Shown here: positions 53,888-62,424 of the stretch, piece after piece
How positions within the stretch are numbered: the stretch's first letter is position 1
Layout: each line of letters opens with the position of its first letter
Source of the DNA: Qipengyuania citrea
GTDB lineage: Bacteria > Pseudomonadota > Alphaproteobacteria > Sphingomonadales > Sphingomonadaceae
Direction: 5' to 3'
Assembly (NCBI RefSeq): GCF_009828015.1
Contig: NZ_WTYG01000001.1
Coordinates: 992,001 to 1,056,000 of the forward strand
Length of the DNA stretch: 64,000 bases
Notes under the pieces: generated by a model
Databases searched by the model: none
What the model was told of the DNA's origin: nothing
Seen by the model: only the letters and a program-made list of their open reading frames with translations
Translations under genes and position numbers: made by a program

Positions 53888-54235
53888 ATGCCCAGCCCCT
53901 GGAAAGACGCGCGCGGGATCACCGTGACCACCACGCCCACGATCGAGGGCAAGCCGATCCAGGAATACCTCGGCATCGTCACCGGCGAGGTGATCGTGGG
54001 CGCGAACCTGTTCCGCGACCTGTTCGCCAATATCCGCGATATCGTCGGTGGCCGCTCGGGCAGCTACGAACGGATCCTGCGCGATGCCCGCGAGCAGGCG
54101 ATCGAGGAACTGCAGGCCGAATGCGGCTCGCGCGGGGGCAATGCGGTGGTCGGGGTGGATCTCGACTACGAGGTCATCGGCGACACCGGCTCGATGCTGA
54201 TGGTCAGCGCCAGCGGGACTGCGGTCAAGGTCTGA
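53888..54235 (+). CDS. YbjQ/DUF74 family protein
   Basis: A 115-residue protein of the YbjQ (UPF0145) family, often annotated as putative heavy-metal-binding. Core matches are [86 protein letters not shown]. These proteins form pentameric rings in known structures; the biochemical role is not established. GAGGAG lies upstream of the ATG. It may be read with the SDR gene 54 bases upstream. Confidence 0.92.
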   Translation: MPSPWKDARGITVTTTPTIEGKPIQEYLGIVTGEVIVGANLFRDLFANIRDIVGGRSGSYERILRDAREQAIEELQAECGSRGGNAVVGVDLDYEVIGDTGSMLMVSASGTAVKV

Positions 54236-54985
54236 TCAGGCCGCGCTGCTGGCCGCCAGCACCAACGCGATGATCGCGCCATTGTGGAGCATGTGCAGCA
54301 GCACGCTCGCCCACAGGCCGTAGTGCACGCGCGTATAGCCCAGGATCGTGCCGGTCACGAATTGCGGCAGGACCAGCGGCAATGCGGTGGCCAGCTGGTC
54401 GGCGGGGAAATTGGTCAGGTGCACCAGCGAAAAGCCCAGCGTGCTGAGCCAGAACAGCGCTGGGAACAGGCGCCTGAACCAGCCGATCGTATTGCGATGC
54501 CGCAAGCGGTAGACGATCGCCAGCGCTACCAGCGTGCCTGCCGCCAGCGCGACAAGTCCGGCCGTCGCCAACGCCGCGCCGAAAAAGGCCATGGCTGCCA
54601 GCCCCGCCATCATTGCAGCGAGGGCTCCCGCCAGCAGGCCGAAGATATGCCCCGGGCGGCCCGACAGCCAGCCGCGGAAGGCGATTTCCTCGGTCAGCGG
54701 GGCGATCACCACCACGGCCAGGATGATCCCGGTGCCGATTTCCATTCCGGCGAGCGCGGTTTCCGGCAGGCTCACCCCGGCGGCCATCACCGCGCCTGCA
54801 ACGCCCACCAGCGCGGCCATGACCAGCAGGTCCAGCAACACCAGCCAGACGACCGCGCGCAGGCCGGCCGCTTGCGGCAGCGGGGCCCGCTCGGGGAGCG
54901 TCGGGCGCTTCAGGAAGGCGGCAAACCGCCGCCATTCGCCGCGCATTGAATTCGCGGGCGCAAGACTTGTCGTTGCGGCGTGCAT
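54236..54985 (-). CDS. CPBP-family intramembrane glutamic protease
   Basis: Integral membrane protein of the CAAX-protease/bacteriocin-processing (CPBP, Abi) family, with about seven hydrophobic segments. The motifs that make up the active site are present: EExxxR (LTEEIAFRGWL), FxxxH (FSLVHL) and the last HxxxN-type motif (HMLHNG). ATG 54985 (249 residues) is used; TTG 55012 and ATG 54946 are alternatives with equally weak ribosome-binding sites. Substrate and role are unknown. It converges on the YbjQ-family gene with stops adjacent. Confidence 0.85.
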   Translation of the reverse strand: MHAATTSLAPANSMRGEWRRFAAFLKRPTLPERAPLPQAAGLRAVVWLVLLDLLVMAALVGVAGAVMAAGVSLPETALAGMEIGTGIILAVVVIAPLTEEIAFRGWLSGRPGHIFGLLAGALAAMMAGLAAMAFFGAALATAGLVALAAGTLVALAIVYRLRHRNTIGWFRRLFPALFWLSTLGFSLVHLTNFPADQLATALPLVLPQFVTGTILGYTRVHYGLWASVLLHMLHNGAIIALVLAASSAA

Positions 54986-55038
54986 GAGGCTAAGGCGACC
55001 CTCTGATTCCAACCATTTCAGCTACGCAAAGCGAAACC

Positions 55039-55785
55039 ATGGCCGGCCATTCCAAATTCAAGAACATCATGCATCGCAAGGGCGCGCAGGACAAGAAGCG
55101 CAGCGCGATGTTTTCCAAGCTCAGCCGCGAAATCACCGTGGCGGCGAAAATGGGCATGCCCGATCCCGACATGAACCCGCGCCTGCGGCTGGCCGTCAAT
55201 GCCGCCAAGGCGCAGTCGATGCCCAAGGACAACATCCAGCGCGCGATCGACAAGGCCAGCGCGCAGGACGGCGAAAGCTACGAGGAAGTGCGCTACGAAG
55301 GCTACGGCCCGGGCGGCAGCGCGATCATCGTCGAGGCGCTGACCGACAATCGCAACCGCACCGCCACCGCCGTGCGCACCGCCTTTTCGAAGAACGGCGG
55401 CAATCTGGGCACCGAGGGTAGCGTTGCGCACGGCTTCGACCGGCTGGGCTTCATCTTCTACCCGGCCGAGGCCGGCGGCGAGGAAAAGGTCCTCGAAGCG
55501 GCGATGGAAGCGGGCGCGGAAGATATCGCCTCGAGCGATGATGGCCACGAAATCTGGACCGCCGCCGAAGACCTGCACCAGGTCGCGGCCGATCTCGAGA
55601 AGGCGCTGGGCGAGGCCGAGACGGTCAAGCTGGCGTGGAAGCCCAACCTGACCGTCGACATGGACGAGAAGAATGCGAGCACGCTGCTCAAGCTGATCGA
55701 CGCGCTGGACGACGATGACGACGTGCAGACCGTGTGGGGCAATTACGACATCTCCGACGAGGTGATGGAAAAGCTGGACAGCTGA
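55039..55785 (+). CDS. yebC: YebC/PmpR family DNA-binding/translation factor
   Basis: A 248-residue member of the YebC family: [39 protein letters not shown], then [45 protein letters not shown]. The family was described as transcriptional regulators and more recently as easing translation through proline stretches. ruvC lies downstream, a very common neighbour. Confidence 0.95.
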   Translation: MAGHSKFKNIMHRKGAQDKKRSAMFSKLSREITVAAKMGMPDPDMNPRLRLAVNAAKAQSMPKDNIQRAIDKASAQDGESYEEVRYEGYGPGGSAIIVEALTDNRNRTATAVRTAFSKNGGNLGTEGSVAHGFDRLGFIFYPAEAGGEEKVLEAAMEAGAEDIASSDDGHEIWTAAEDLHQVAADLEKALGEAETVKLAWKPNLTVDMDEKNASTLLKLIDALDDDDDVQTVWGNYDISDEVMEKLDS

Positions 55786-55880
55786 CCTGGCGCGAATGGG
55801 CCTTGGCCGGCGTACTGGGCGCCGCATTCCTGCTGGCCCTGGCCTGGCGGCTCGGATGGCGCATCGGCCTGCCGGGCTGA
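55782..55880 (+). CDS. Candidate 32-residue single-helix ORF between yebC and ruvC
   Basis: A frame beginning with CTG overlapping the yebC stop (CTGA) reads [31 protein letters not shown]: one hydrophobic helix flanked by Trp and Arg. 28 of 32 codons end in G or C. No ATG/GTG is available and the Shine-Dalgarno is weak. It fills the gap between yebC and ruvC exactly. It could be a real membrane microprotein or a GC-rich chance frame. Confidence 0.28.
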   Translation: MTWREWALAGVLGAAFLLALAWRLGWRIGLPG

Positions 55881-55902
55881 CACGGCGCGGGGGCCACGCC
55901 GC

Positions 55903-56370
55903 ATGGCGCTGATCCTCGGCCTCGACCCCTCGCTCAGTTGCACCGGCTGGGGCGTGATCCGCACCGAGGGGTCGCGCATCGTGCATATCGCCAACGGCCA
56001 GGTGCCGACCGACGCCAGGGCCCCGATGGCGGCGCGGCTGGCGAGCCTGCAGGCGGCGCTGGCCGATGTCATTGCCGCGCACCGGCCCGACCGCGCGGCA
56101 GCCGAAGAAGTCTTCGTCAACAAGAACCCGCAATCGACGCTCAAGCTGGCGCAGGCGCGCGGCTGCGTGCTGGCCGCCTGCGGGGCCGCCGGGCTGGCGG
56201 TCAACGAACATGCCGCGCGGCTGGTCAAGAAGGCCGTGGTCGGCACCGGCGGGGCGGACAAGACGCAGGTGCAGGCCATGGTCAAGGTGCTGCTGCCGGG
56301 CGTGCAGATCGCCGGCGCCGATGCCGCCGATGCGCTGGCCGTGGCGATCGCCGACGCGCATCTGGCCTAG
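55903..56370 (+). CDS. ruvC: Holliday junction resolvase RuvC
   Basis: Cuts Holliday junctions symmetrically during recombination. The 155 residues have the RNase H-like fold with acidic active-site residues visible: Asp in ILGLDPSLSCTGWG, Glu in AAAEEVFVNKNP and Asp residues in GADAADALAVAIADAH. ruvA and ruvB do not follow; the next gene is a TonB-dependent receptor. Confidence 0.95.
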   Translation: MALILGLDPSLSCTGWGVIRTEGSRIVHIANGQVPTDARAPMAARLASLQAALADVIAAHRPDRAAAEEVFVNKNPQSTLKLAQARGCVLAACGAAGLAVNEHAARLVKKAVVGTGGADKTQVQAMVKVLLPGVQIAGADAADALAVAIADAHLA

Positions 56371-56434
56371 GCTGCGGATTTCGCACGGCGCAGGCGCGGC
56401 CGTCCGCTGTCCAATAGCTGTCCCAAATCCTTCT

Positions 56435-56440
56435 TATAAT
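56435..56440 (+). promoter_or_regulatory. Possible -10 box upstream of the TonB-dependent receptor
   Basis: A perfect TATAAT lies 77 bases before the start. No good -35 element is seen at 15-18 bases, so an activator or another sigma factor may be needed. Confidence 0.35.
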
Positions 56441-56517
56441 TGAAAGACTTTCGCCGCCGGGGTGTCACAAGGCGGGGCTAGGCGCGTTGCAATCCAATCC
56501 AACGACAGGGGCCTTCC

Positions 56518-58875
56518 ATGACATTTCCTGCTCTTCGCAGCGCCTTGCTTGCTTCCATCGCTCTCGTTCCCGCTCCGCTGATGGCGCAGGAGGTGGCCGC
56601 CGCGGACCAGCCCGCCAGCAGCACCACGATCATCGTCACTTCGCAGAAGATCGAACAGCGCGCGCAGGATGTGCCGATCACCATTTCGGCAGTGACCGGG
56701 GACCGGATCGAAGAACTCGGCGTGTCGGATTTGGACGAGCTGTCGAACTATGTTCCGGGGCTCAACATCCAGGAGCAGAGCGCCAACAACCCCGGCATCG
56801 TCATCCGCGGGATCACCTCGGATTCGGGCTCTTCGCAGCAGGGCCCACGCGTCACGCTCTATTACAACGGCGTCGACATCTCGCGTTCGCGCGGGTCGTA
56901 CCAGGCGATCTACGATCTCGAGCGGGTCGAGGTCATCAAGGGGCCGCAGGCGACGCTGTTCGGCACTGCCTCGGCGGTCGGCGCGATCAGCCTCGTCTCG
57001 GCGCGTCCGCGCGCAGGCTTCTCGGGCGAGATCACCGGCGGCTACGGCAATTTCGACCAGACGCTGCTGGGCGGGTATCTCAATGCCGGCTCGGACGTGC
57101 TGGCCGGGCGTATCGCCTTCGAATGGCGCCAGCGCGATGGCTATGTCGAAAACCTCAACCCCGGGCAGGACGAAGAGCTCTACGCGCAGGACCAGTTCGG
57201 CGTGCGCGCCTCGCTGCGGTACACGCCGAGCATGGACCTGACGATCGACCTGATCGGCACCTACGACCAGCAGCGCAATGGCGGTACGCCCTTCATCTCG
57301 GGCACGCTCCCGGCCTTCGCCGGCGCACCGGGCGGGCCGGGCAATGCTTTCGAGGATGCCAATCTTGGCGGCTATCCGGCGGGTGCCGCCAGCCTTGGCG
57401 ACGACCAGCTCGGTCTCGATCGCGAAGTCTACGATCTCAACCTGACCGCCGCGTACGAATTCGGCGACAATTGGACCTTCACCACGGTCAATGGCTATCG
57501 CGAGTTCGACAGCGCCGAAGTGTTCGATGCCGATGGTTCGGCCGCGCCGTTTCTCGAGTTCGCCGAAATCGCGCAGGGGCACCAGTTCAGCCACGAAGGC
57601 CGGTTCAGCTATGCGGGTTCCGCCCTGCGCGCGTCGTTCGGCTGGAATTTCTTCACCGAGGACGGGTTGCAGAACGTGCCCTTTGCAACCGAGGAAGGCA
57701 CCTTCCTCCAGTGCCTGACCAGCCTGTTCGGCGCACCGCTGATTGCGGGTATTCCCTGTGTCGCGCCCGATGGCAGTGTGCCCGCGACCGGAGTGACGGC
57801 GCTCGCCACCAACGGCGCCGCAAACGCGATTCCTTATGCGTCGGTGTTCGAGAACCAGGGCCGGAACGAAGCCTATTCAGTGTTCGCCGATGTTACCTGG
57901 CTGGCGACCGACAGCCTCGAGCTGACTGCCGGCGCGCGGCTGCTCGAGGAAAACCGCAAGTCGGCCTATCGCAGCAATGTCCCGGACGCGGTGCTTAGCG
58001 GCGCGCCGCTGATCCCCGGCCAGATCGACACCGGCGGCCGCCTGTTCTCGGCCGAGGACAGTTTCTCGGCGCTGCTGCCGCGGTTCAATGCGCTCTACCG
58101 GATCAGCAACGACGCCAATGTGTTCGCGACCGTGTCGAAGGGCCGCCGTTCGCCGGTCGTCCAGATGGGCGCGCGCGTTGACGATGCCGGGAACGTCGTG
58201 CCGAACCGGCAGGACATTCCGGAAGAGACAGTGTGGAACTACGAGGCCGGGCTCAAGCTTGCCACCGGCAGGGTCTCGGGCTCGCTGGGCGTCTATTACC
58301 AGGTCTATGACAATTTCCAGGTCTCGGTCGAGGAGCTGGACGCCAACGGCAACCCGACCGGCAGCTTCGTCACGCGGAGCGCGGGGGCGGCCTCCAACCT
58401 CGGCGTGGAAGCCGAGATCGCGGTCGAGGCCACCGACTGGCTCAGCTTCTTCGGCAATGTCGGCTATATCGACGGCGGGATCGACGAGGACAACAGCTTC
58501 GCCCCCGAGTTTTCGGGTGCGCGTTTCCGCCTCCAGCCCGAATGGCAGGCCGCAGCCGGTTTCACGGTCGATTATTCGCTGGGCGGCGGGGCACGGCTGT
58601 TCGCCACGCCGAGCATCACGCATCGCAGCCGGATCTACTTCGAAGTGCCCAATAACGAGTTGACCTCGCAGGGCCCGGTGACGCTGGTGAATGCGCGTGC
58701 GGGGGTAAGCTTCGCCGGTGACCGCTACGAGATCGCCGGATTCATCCGCAATGCGTTCAACGAGGATTATCTGCTCGATGCGGGCAATACCGGCGGGGCC
58801 TTCGGCATCCCGACCTTCATCCCGGCGGAACCGCGCTTCTTCGGCGTCCAGCTGACCGCGAGCTTCGGCGACTGA
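56518..58875 (+). CDS. TonB-dependent outer-membrane receptor
   Basis: A 785-residue beta-barrel importer with a Sec signal (MTFPALRSALLASIALVPAPLMAQ). A TonB-box-like TTIIVTSQKIEQRAQDVP is followed by the plug domain (ITISAVTGDRIEELGVSDLDELSNYVPGLNIQEQ, VIRGITSDSGSSQQGPRVTLYYNGVDISRSRG, DLERVEVIKGPQATLFG) and the barrel, ending in FFGVQLTASFGD. Plug and barrel resemble the IPR000531-type receptors that are numerous in sphingomonads. The ligand (siderophore, sugar, vitamin) cannot be inferred. A terminator hairpin follows. Confidence 0.94.
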   Translation: MTFPALRSALLASIALVPAPLMAQEVAAADQPASSTTIIVTSQKIEQRAQDVPITISAVTGDRIEELGVSDLDELSNYVPGLNIQEQSANNPGIVIRGITSDSGSSQQGPRVTLYYNGVDISRSRGSYQAIYDLERVEVIKGPQATLFGTASAVGAISLVSARPRAGFSGEITGGYGNFDQTLLGGYLNAGSDVLAGRIAFEWRQRDGYVENLNPGQDEELYAQDQFGVRASLRYTPSMDLTIDLIGTYDQQRNGGTPFISGTLPAFAGAPGGPGNAFEDANLGGYPAGAASLGDDQLGLDREVYDLNLTAAYEFGDNWTFTTVNGYREFDSAEVFDADGSAAPFLEFAEIAQGHQFSHEGRFSYAGSALRASFGWNFFTEDGLQNVPFATEEGTFLQCLTSLFGAPLIAGIPCVAPDGSVPATGVTALATNGAANAIPYASVFENQGRNEAYSVFADVTWLATDSLELTAGARLLEENRKSAYRSNVPDAVLSGAPLIPGQIDTGGRLFSAEDSFSALLPRFNALYRISNDANVFATVSKGRRSPVVQMGARVDDAGNVVPNRQDIPEETVWNYEAGLKLATGRVSGSLGVYYQVYDNFQVSVEELDANGNPTGSFVTRSAGAASNLGVEAEIAVEATDWLSFFGNVGYIDGGIDEDNSFAPEFSGARFRLQPEWQAAAGFTVDYSLGGGARLFATPSITHRSRIYFEVPNNELTSQGPVTLVNARAGVSFAGDRYEIAGFIRNAFNEDYLLDAGNTGGAFGIPTFIPAEPRFFGVQLTASFGD

Positions 58876-58884
58876 TTTGACAGC

Positions 58885-58915
58885 GCCGCCGGGGTTCGCG
58901 CCCCGGCGGCCTGTT
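58885..58915 (+). terminator. Hairpin terminator after the TonB-dependent receptor gene
   Basis: GCCGCCGGGG and CCCCGGCGGC form a perfect ten-base-pair stem around TTCGCG, followed by CTGTT. The T-run is weak. Confidence 0.7.
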
Positions 58916-58969
58916 CAAGCGCTGCGCAAGCCGTTAGCGAGGCGCGTTCCAACGAAAACGGGCAGATCA

Positions 58970-59320
58970 GTGACTGAGACTATCCTTTACGGCATTCCCA
59001 ATTGCGACACGGTCAAGAAGGCGCGCAAATGGCTCGACGCGCAGGGCGTCGATTACGCGTTTCACGACTACAAGAAGCAGGGCGCCGATCCGGCCAAGCT
59101 GGCCGCATGGATCGAGACGGCGGGGGTCGATACCGTGCTCAACCGCCGCGGGACCACCTGGCGCAAGCTGCCCGAAGCCGACAAGGCCGATGTCGATGCG
59201 GCGAAGGCCGTCCAATTGCTGCAAGACAATCCGTCCATGATCAAACGCCCGATCGTCGAAGACGGCGGGGCCCTGCTGGTCGGTTTCAAGGAAGACGAAT
59301 GGTCCGCGCATTTCTCCTGA
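58970..59320 (+). CDS. YffB/ArsC-like (Spx/arsenate reductase family) protein
   Basis: A 116-residue thioredoxin-fold protein of the ArsC/Spx superfamily, closest in pattern to E. coli YffB: ILYGIPNCDTVKKARKWLDAQGVDYAFHDYKKQGADPAKLAAWIETAGVDTVLNRRGTTWRKL and MIKRPIVEDGGALLVGFKEDEW. It has one active-site Cys (NCDTVKKA). A true arsenate reductase role is unlikely; YffB-type proteins are thought to be glutathione-dependent thiol reductases. The start is a GTG at 58970. Its end overlaps the next gene by 22 bases. Confidence 0.88.
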   Translation: MTETILYGIPNCDTVKKARKWLDAQGVDYAFHDYKKQGADPAKLAAWIETAGVDTVLNRRGTTWRKLPEADKADVDAAKAVQLLQDNPSMIKRPIVEDGGALLVGFKEDEWSAHFS

Positions 59321-60339
59321 TCCTCGCGGCACTCGGTGCCGTCCCCGCGGCCGCGGCCGCTGCGGCTGAGGGCGACTTTCTCGTCATCGCGCATCGCGGC
59401 GCCAGCGGCGAACGGCCCGAGCATACGCTGGCCGCGTATGAGCGCGCGATCGACCAGGGGGCGGACTATATCGAGCCCGATCTCGTGGCGACGAAGGACA
59501 TGCGGCTGGTGGCGCGGCATGAGACCGAGATCGGCGAGACGACCGATGTCGGCACGCACGAGGAATTTGCCGATCGCAAGCGCTCCAAGACGATCGAGGG
59601 GCGGCTAGTGACCGGCTGGTTCGCCGAGGATTTCACGCTCGCCGAATTGCGCAGCCTGCGCGTGAAGGAGCGGCTGCCCGGATTGCGGCCCGCCAATGCA
59701 CGGTTCGACGGGCTCTACCAGATCCCGACCTTCGAAGAGATCGTGACGCTGGTGCGCGCGAAGGAGGCCGAAGCCGGCCGCGCGATCGGCATCTACCCCG
59801 AGCTCAAGCACCCCACCTGGCTGCTGCAGGAAGAGGGAATCGACACGGTCGACCTGCTCGCCACCGCGCTGCGCCAGGCCGATCTCGACGACGCCGATGA
59901 CCGCGTATTCGTGCAGGCGTTCGAAATCGGCCCGCTGCAGCGGCTGGACGCGCTGGTCGAGAGCCCGCTGGTGCTGCTGATCGCCCCCACCGGCGGCCCC
60001 TATGACGAACCTGCGATGAGCTGGGCCGAGATCATGACTCCGACGGGTCTGGCGCAGGTCGCCACCTATGCCGACGGGATCGGGCCCTATCTGGGCCATG
60101 TGCTGGCTGCGGACGGAAGTCCGACCGCGCTGATTGCCGATGCGCATGCCGCCGGGCTGCAAGTTCACCCGTGGACCCTGCGCAAGGAAAACGCCTTCCT
60201 CCCGCCCGCGCTCCGCCGGGGCACTCCCGAAGGCGCGCCGGGCGATCTGGCGGCGCTTGCGGGAATGGTCGTGGCAGCAGGAGCCGACGGTGTCTTTACC
60301 GACGATCCCGCGCTGGTGCTCAGCGCGCTCGGGCGGTGA
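59299..60339 (+). CDS. glpQ: Exported glycerophosphodiester phosphodiesterase
   Basis: Hydrolyses glycerophosphodiesters to glycerol-3-phosphate and an alcohol, probably in the periplasm. The 346 residues include a signal (MVRAFLLILAALGAVPAAAAAAA), then FLVIAHRGASGERPEHTLAAYERAIDQGADYIEPDLVATKD with the catalytic His and metal-binding Glu/Asp (HRG, E-x-D), later RHET, IYPELKHP and QVHPWTLRKENAF. AAGGAAG lies before ATG 59299, inside the end of the YffB-like gene. Its 3' end overlaps convergent ubiG by 20 bases. Confidence 0.92.
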   Translation: MVRAFLLILAALGAVPAAAAAAAEGDFLVIAHRGASGERPEHTLAAYERAIDQGADYIEPDLVATKDMRLVARHETEIGETTDVGTHEEFADRKRSKTIEGRLVTGWFAEDFTLAELRSLRVKERLPGLRPANARFDGLYQIPTFEEIVTLVRAKEAEAGRAIGIYPELKHPTWLLQEEGIDTVDLLATALRQADLDDADDRVFVQAFEIGPLQRLDALVESPLVLLIAPTGGPYDEPAMSWAEIMTPTGLAQVATYADGIGPYLGHVLAADGSPTALIADAHAAGLQVHPWTLRKENAFLPPALRRGTPEGAPGDLAALAGMVVAAGADGVFTDDPALVLSALGR

Positions 60340-61090
60340 CGATGTAGTTCAGCGACAGATCGCCCGACAGATGCAGCCCCTTGGCGGGTGAGAAGCCGAT
60401 CCCGCGCGGTTCGCTCATGTCGAGGCCCGCATCGCCGAGCAATTCGTCCAGTTCCTCGGGCGTGATGAAATCGTCCCAGTGATGCGTGCCCTTGGGGATC
60501 AGCCCGATGCCTTCCGCCGCACCGATCATCAGCAGGCGCGATTGCGGCGTGCGATTGGGCGTCGACAGCACCATCAGCCCGCCGGGCGCCAGCCGGCCGG
60601 CAAGCGCTGCCACGAAGGCGGCTTTGTCGGCGACATGTTCGATCACTTCCATCGCGGTGACCAGGTCGAAGCTGCCGATATCCAGCGCGCCGACCTCGCC
60701 CGCGATATAGCGGATATCGAGACCCGCGCCTTCGGCATGCACCGCTGCAGCCGCGGCGTTCTCGGGCGCGGCATCGACGCCGGTGACATCCGCCCCCAGC
60801 CGCGCCAGCGGTTCGCACAGCAATCCGGCACCGCAGCCGACATCCAGCGCGGTCTTGCCCGCGAGCGGTTGGCGCGCCTCGATGTCGCCAGCCCAGTGCA
60901 GGTCGATCGCCTCGCGCAGCAATTGCAGCCGCACGGGGTTGAGCCGGTGGAGCATGGCCGAAGAGCCCTTGGGGTCCCACCAGTCCTTGGCCAGCCTGCC
61001 GAAATGCGCGGCTTCGTCGGCGCGGATCGTTGCGCCCGAAATTGTGCCGGCCGAAGTATTGCTACGCGGCTGTGTGGTTGCATCGCTCAT
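60320..61090 (-). CDS. ubiG: Ubiquinone biosynthesis O-methyltransferase UbiG
   Basis: Catalyses both O-methylations of ubiquinone synthesis with S-adenosylmethionine. The 256 residues show the UbiG hallmarks: HFGRLAKDWWDPKGSSAMLHRLNPVRL, the SAM loop LDVGCGAGLLCEPLARLGADVTGVDAAPEN, then TAMEVIEHVAD and STPNRT, and the C-terminal PKGTHHWDDFITPEEL. The 3' end overlaps the GDPD gene on the other strand. It is divergent from lysC. Confidence 0.95.
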   Translation of the reverse strand: MSDATTQPRSNTSAGTISGATIRADEAAHFGRLAKDWWDPKGSSAMLHRLNPVRLQLLREAIDLHWAGDIEARQPLAGKTALDVGCGAGLLCEPLARLGADVTGVDAAPENAAAAAVHAEGAGLDIRYIAGEVGALDIGSFDLVTAMEVIEHVADKAAFVAALAGRLAPGGLMVLSTPNRTPQSRLLMIGAAEGIGLIPKGTHHWDDFITPEELDELLGDAGLDMSEPRGIGFSPAKGLHLSGDLSLNYIVTARAR

Positions 61091-61143
61091 GCCCTCTGGC
61101 TAGCAGCCTAGCTCGACGCATTCCAGCACGGAGACCTCTACGC

Positions 61144-62424
61144 TTGGCCCGTATCGTGATGAAATTTGGCGGCACCTCGATGGCGGGGACCGAACGCATC
61201 CGGCGCGTGGCCAATATCGTGCGCAAGCAGCAGGCGCGCGGGCACGAGGTCGCGGTGGTGGTTTCGGCCATGGCGGGCGAGACCGACCGGCTGGTCAATT
61301 TCTGCCGCGAGGCCAATGCGCTCTACGACCCGGCGGAATACGATGTGGTGGTGGCCAGCGGCGAACAGGTGACCAGCGGGCTGCTGGCGCTGACGCTGCA
61401 GTCGCTCGGTTGCCAGGCGCGCAGCTGGCTCGGCTGGCAGATGCCGATCAACACGATCGAGGCGCATGCCAAGGCGCGGATCGACAGCATCGATGCGGAC
61501 GCGCTGATCGCCAGCATGGAGCGCGGCGAGATAGCCGTGATCCCCGGCTTCCAGGGCCTCTCGGGCGAGGGCCGGCTGACCACGCTGGGCCGCGGCGGGT
61601 CGGATACGTCCGCCGTGGCGGTGGCTGCAGCCATTGGCGCGGATCGCTGCGACATCTATACCGATGTCGACGGTGTCTATACCACCGACCCGCGGATCGT
61701 CGCCAAGGCGCGCAAGCAGACCGCGGTGACCTATGAGGAAATGCTCGAACTCGCCAGCGTCGGGGCCAAGGTGCTCCAGACACGCTCGGTCGGGCTGGCG
61801 ATGAAGGAGGGCGTGCGCGTGCAGGTCCTCTCCAGCTTCGTCGGCGACGACGCGGTTCCCGCAGACGAATACCCCGGCACGATGATCGTGTCGGAGGAAG
61901 AAATGAACGCACTGGTGGAGAAGGGCGATATGGAACGCCAGCACGTGACCGGCATCGCGCATGACAAGAACGAGGCCAAGGTGATCCTCACCCGCGTGCC
62001 CGACAAGCCCGGCGCGGTGGCCCACATCTTCGAACCGCTCGCCGCGGCCAGCATCAATGTCGACATGATCATCCAGAACGTCGGCCGCGACAAGGGCGAG
62101 ACCGACGTGACCTTCACCGTGCCGCAGGCCGATCTCGCCCGCGCGCAGGCGCTGCTCGAGGACAAGCGCGACGACATCGGCTACAACCGCCTGATCACCG
62201 ACAGCAAGGTCGCCAAGATCAGCGTCGTCGGCGTCGGAATGAAAAGCCATGCGGGTGTCGCCAGCACGATGTTCAAGGCGCTGGCCGACCGCGCGATCAA
62301 CATCCAGGCGATCACCACCAGCGAGATCAAGGTCAGTGTGCTGATCGACGAGGACGAGACCGAACTCGCGGTCCGCGTGCTCCACACCGCCTATGGGCTG
62401 GACGCTGCCGACGAGGCGGCATGA
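61144..62424 (+). CDS. lysC: Aspartate kinase
   Basis: First step of lysine, threonine and methionine synthesis. The 426 residues start (M)ARIVMKFGGTSMAGTERIRRVANIV, with the kinase domain signatures VVSAMAGETDRLV, GRGGSDTSAVAVAAAIGADRCDIYTDVDGVYTTDPR and two C-terminal ACT domains for feedback control (VTGIAHDKNEAKVILTRVPDKPG and ISVVGVGMKSHAGVASTMFKAL). The start is TTG at 61144, with GGAG about 10 bases upstream; the next ATG (61159) would truncate the first beta strand. Confidence 0.94.
   Translation: MARIVMKFGGTSMAGTERIRRVANIVRKQQARGHEVAVVVSAMAGETDRLVNFCREANALYDPAEYDVVVASGEQVTSGLLALTLQSLGCQARSWLGWQMPINTIEAHAKARIDSIDADALIASMERGEIAVIPGFQGLSGEGRLTTLGRGGSDTSAVAVAAAIGADRCDIYTDVDGVYTTDPRIVAKARKQTAVTYEEMLELASVGAKVLQTRSVGLAMKEGVRVQVLSSFVGDDAVPADEYPGTMIVSEEEMNALVEKGDMERQHVTGIAHDKNEAKVILTRVPDKPGAVAHIFEPLAAASINVDMIIQNVGRDKGETDVTFTVPQADLARAQALLEDKRDDIGYNRLITDSKVAKISVVGVGMKSHAGVASTMFKALADRAINIQAITTSEIKVSVLIDEDETELAVRVLHTAYGLDAADEAA

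Noticed and set aside
58970..59320. Arsenate reductase (ars operon)
   Set aside because: The sequence follows the YffB pattern and there is no arsR, arsB or acr3 nearby.
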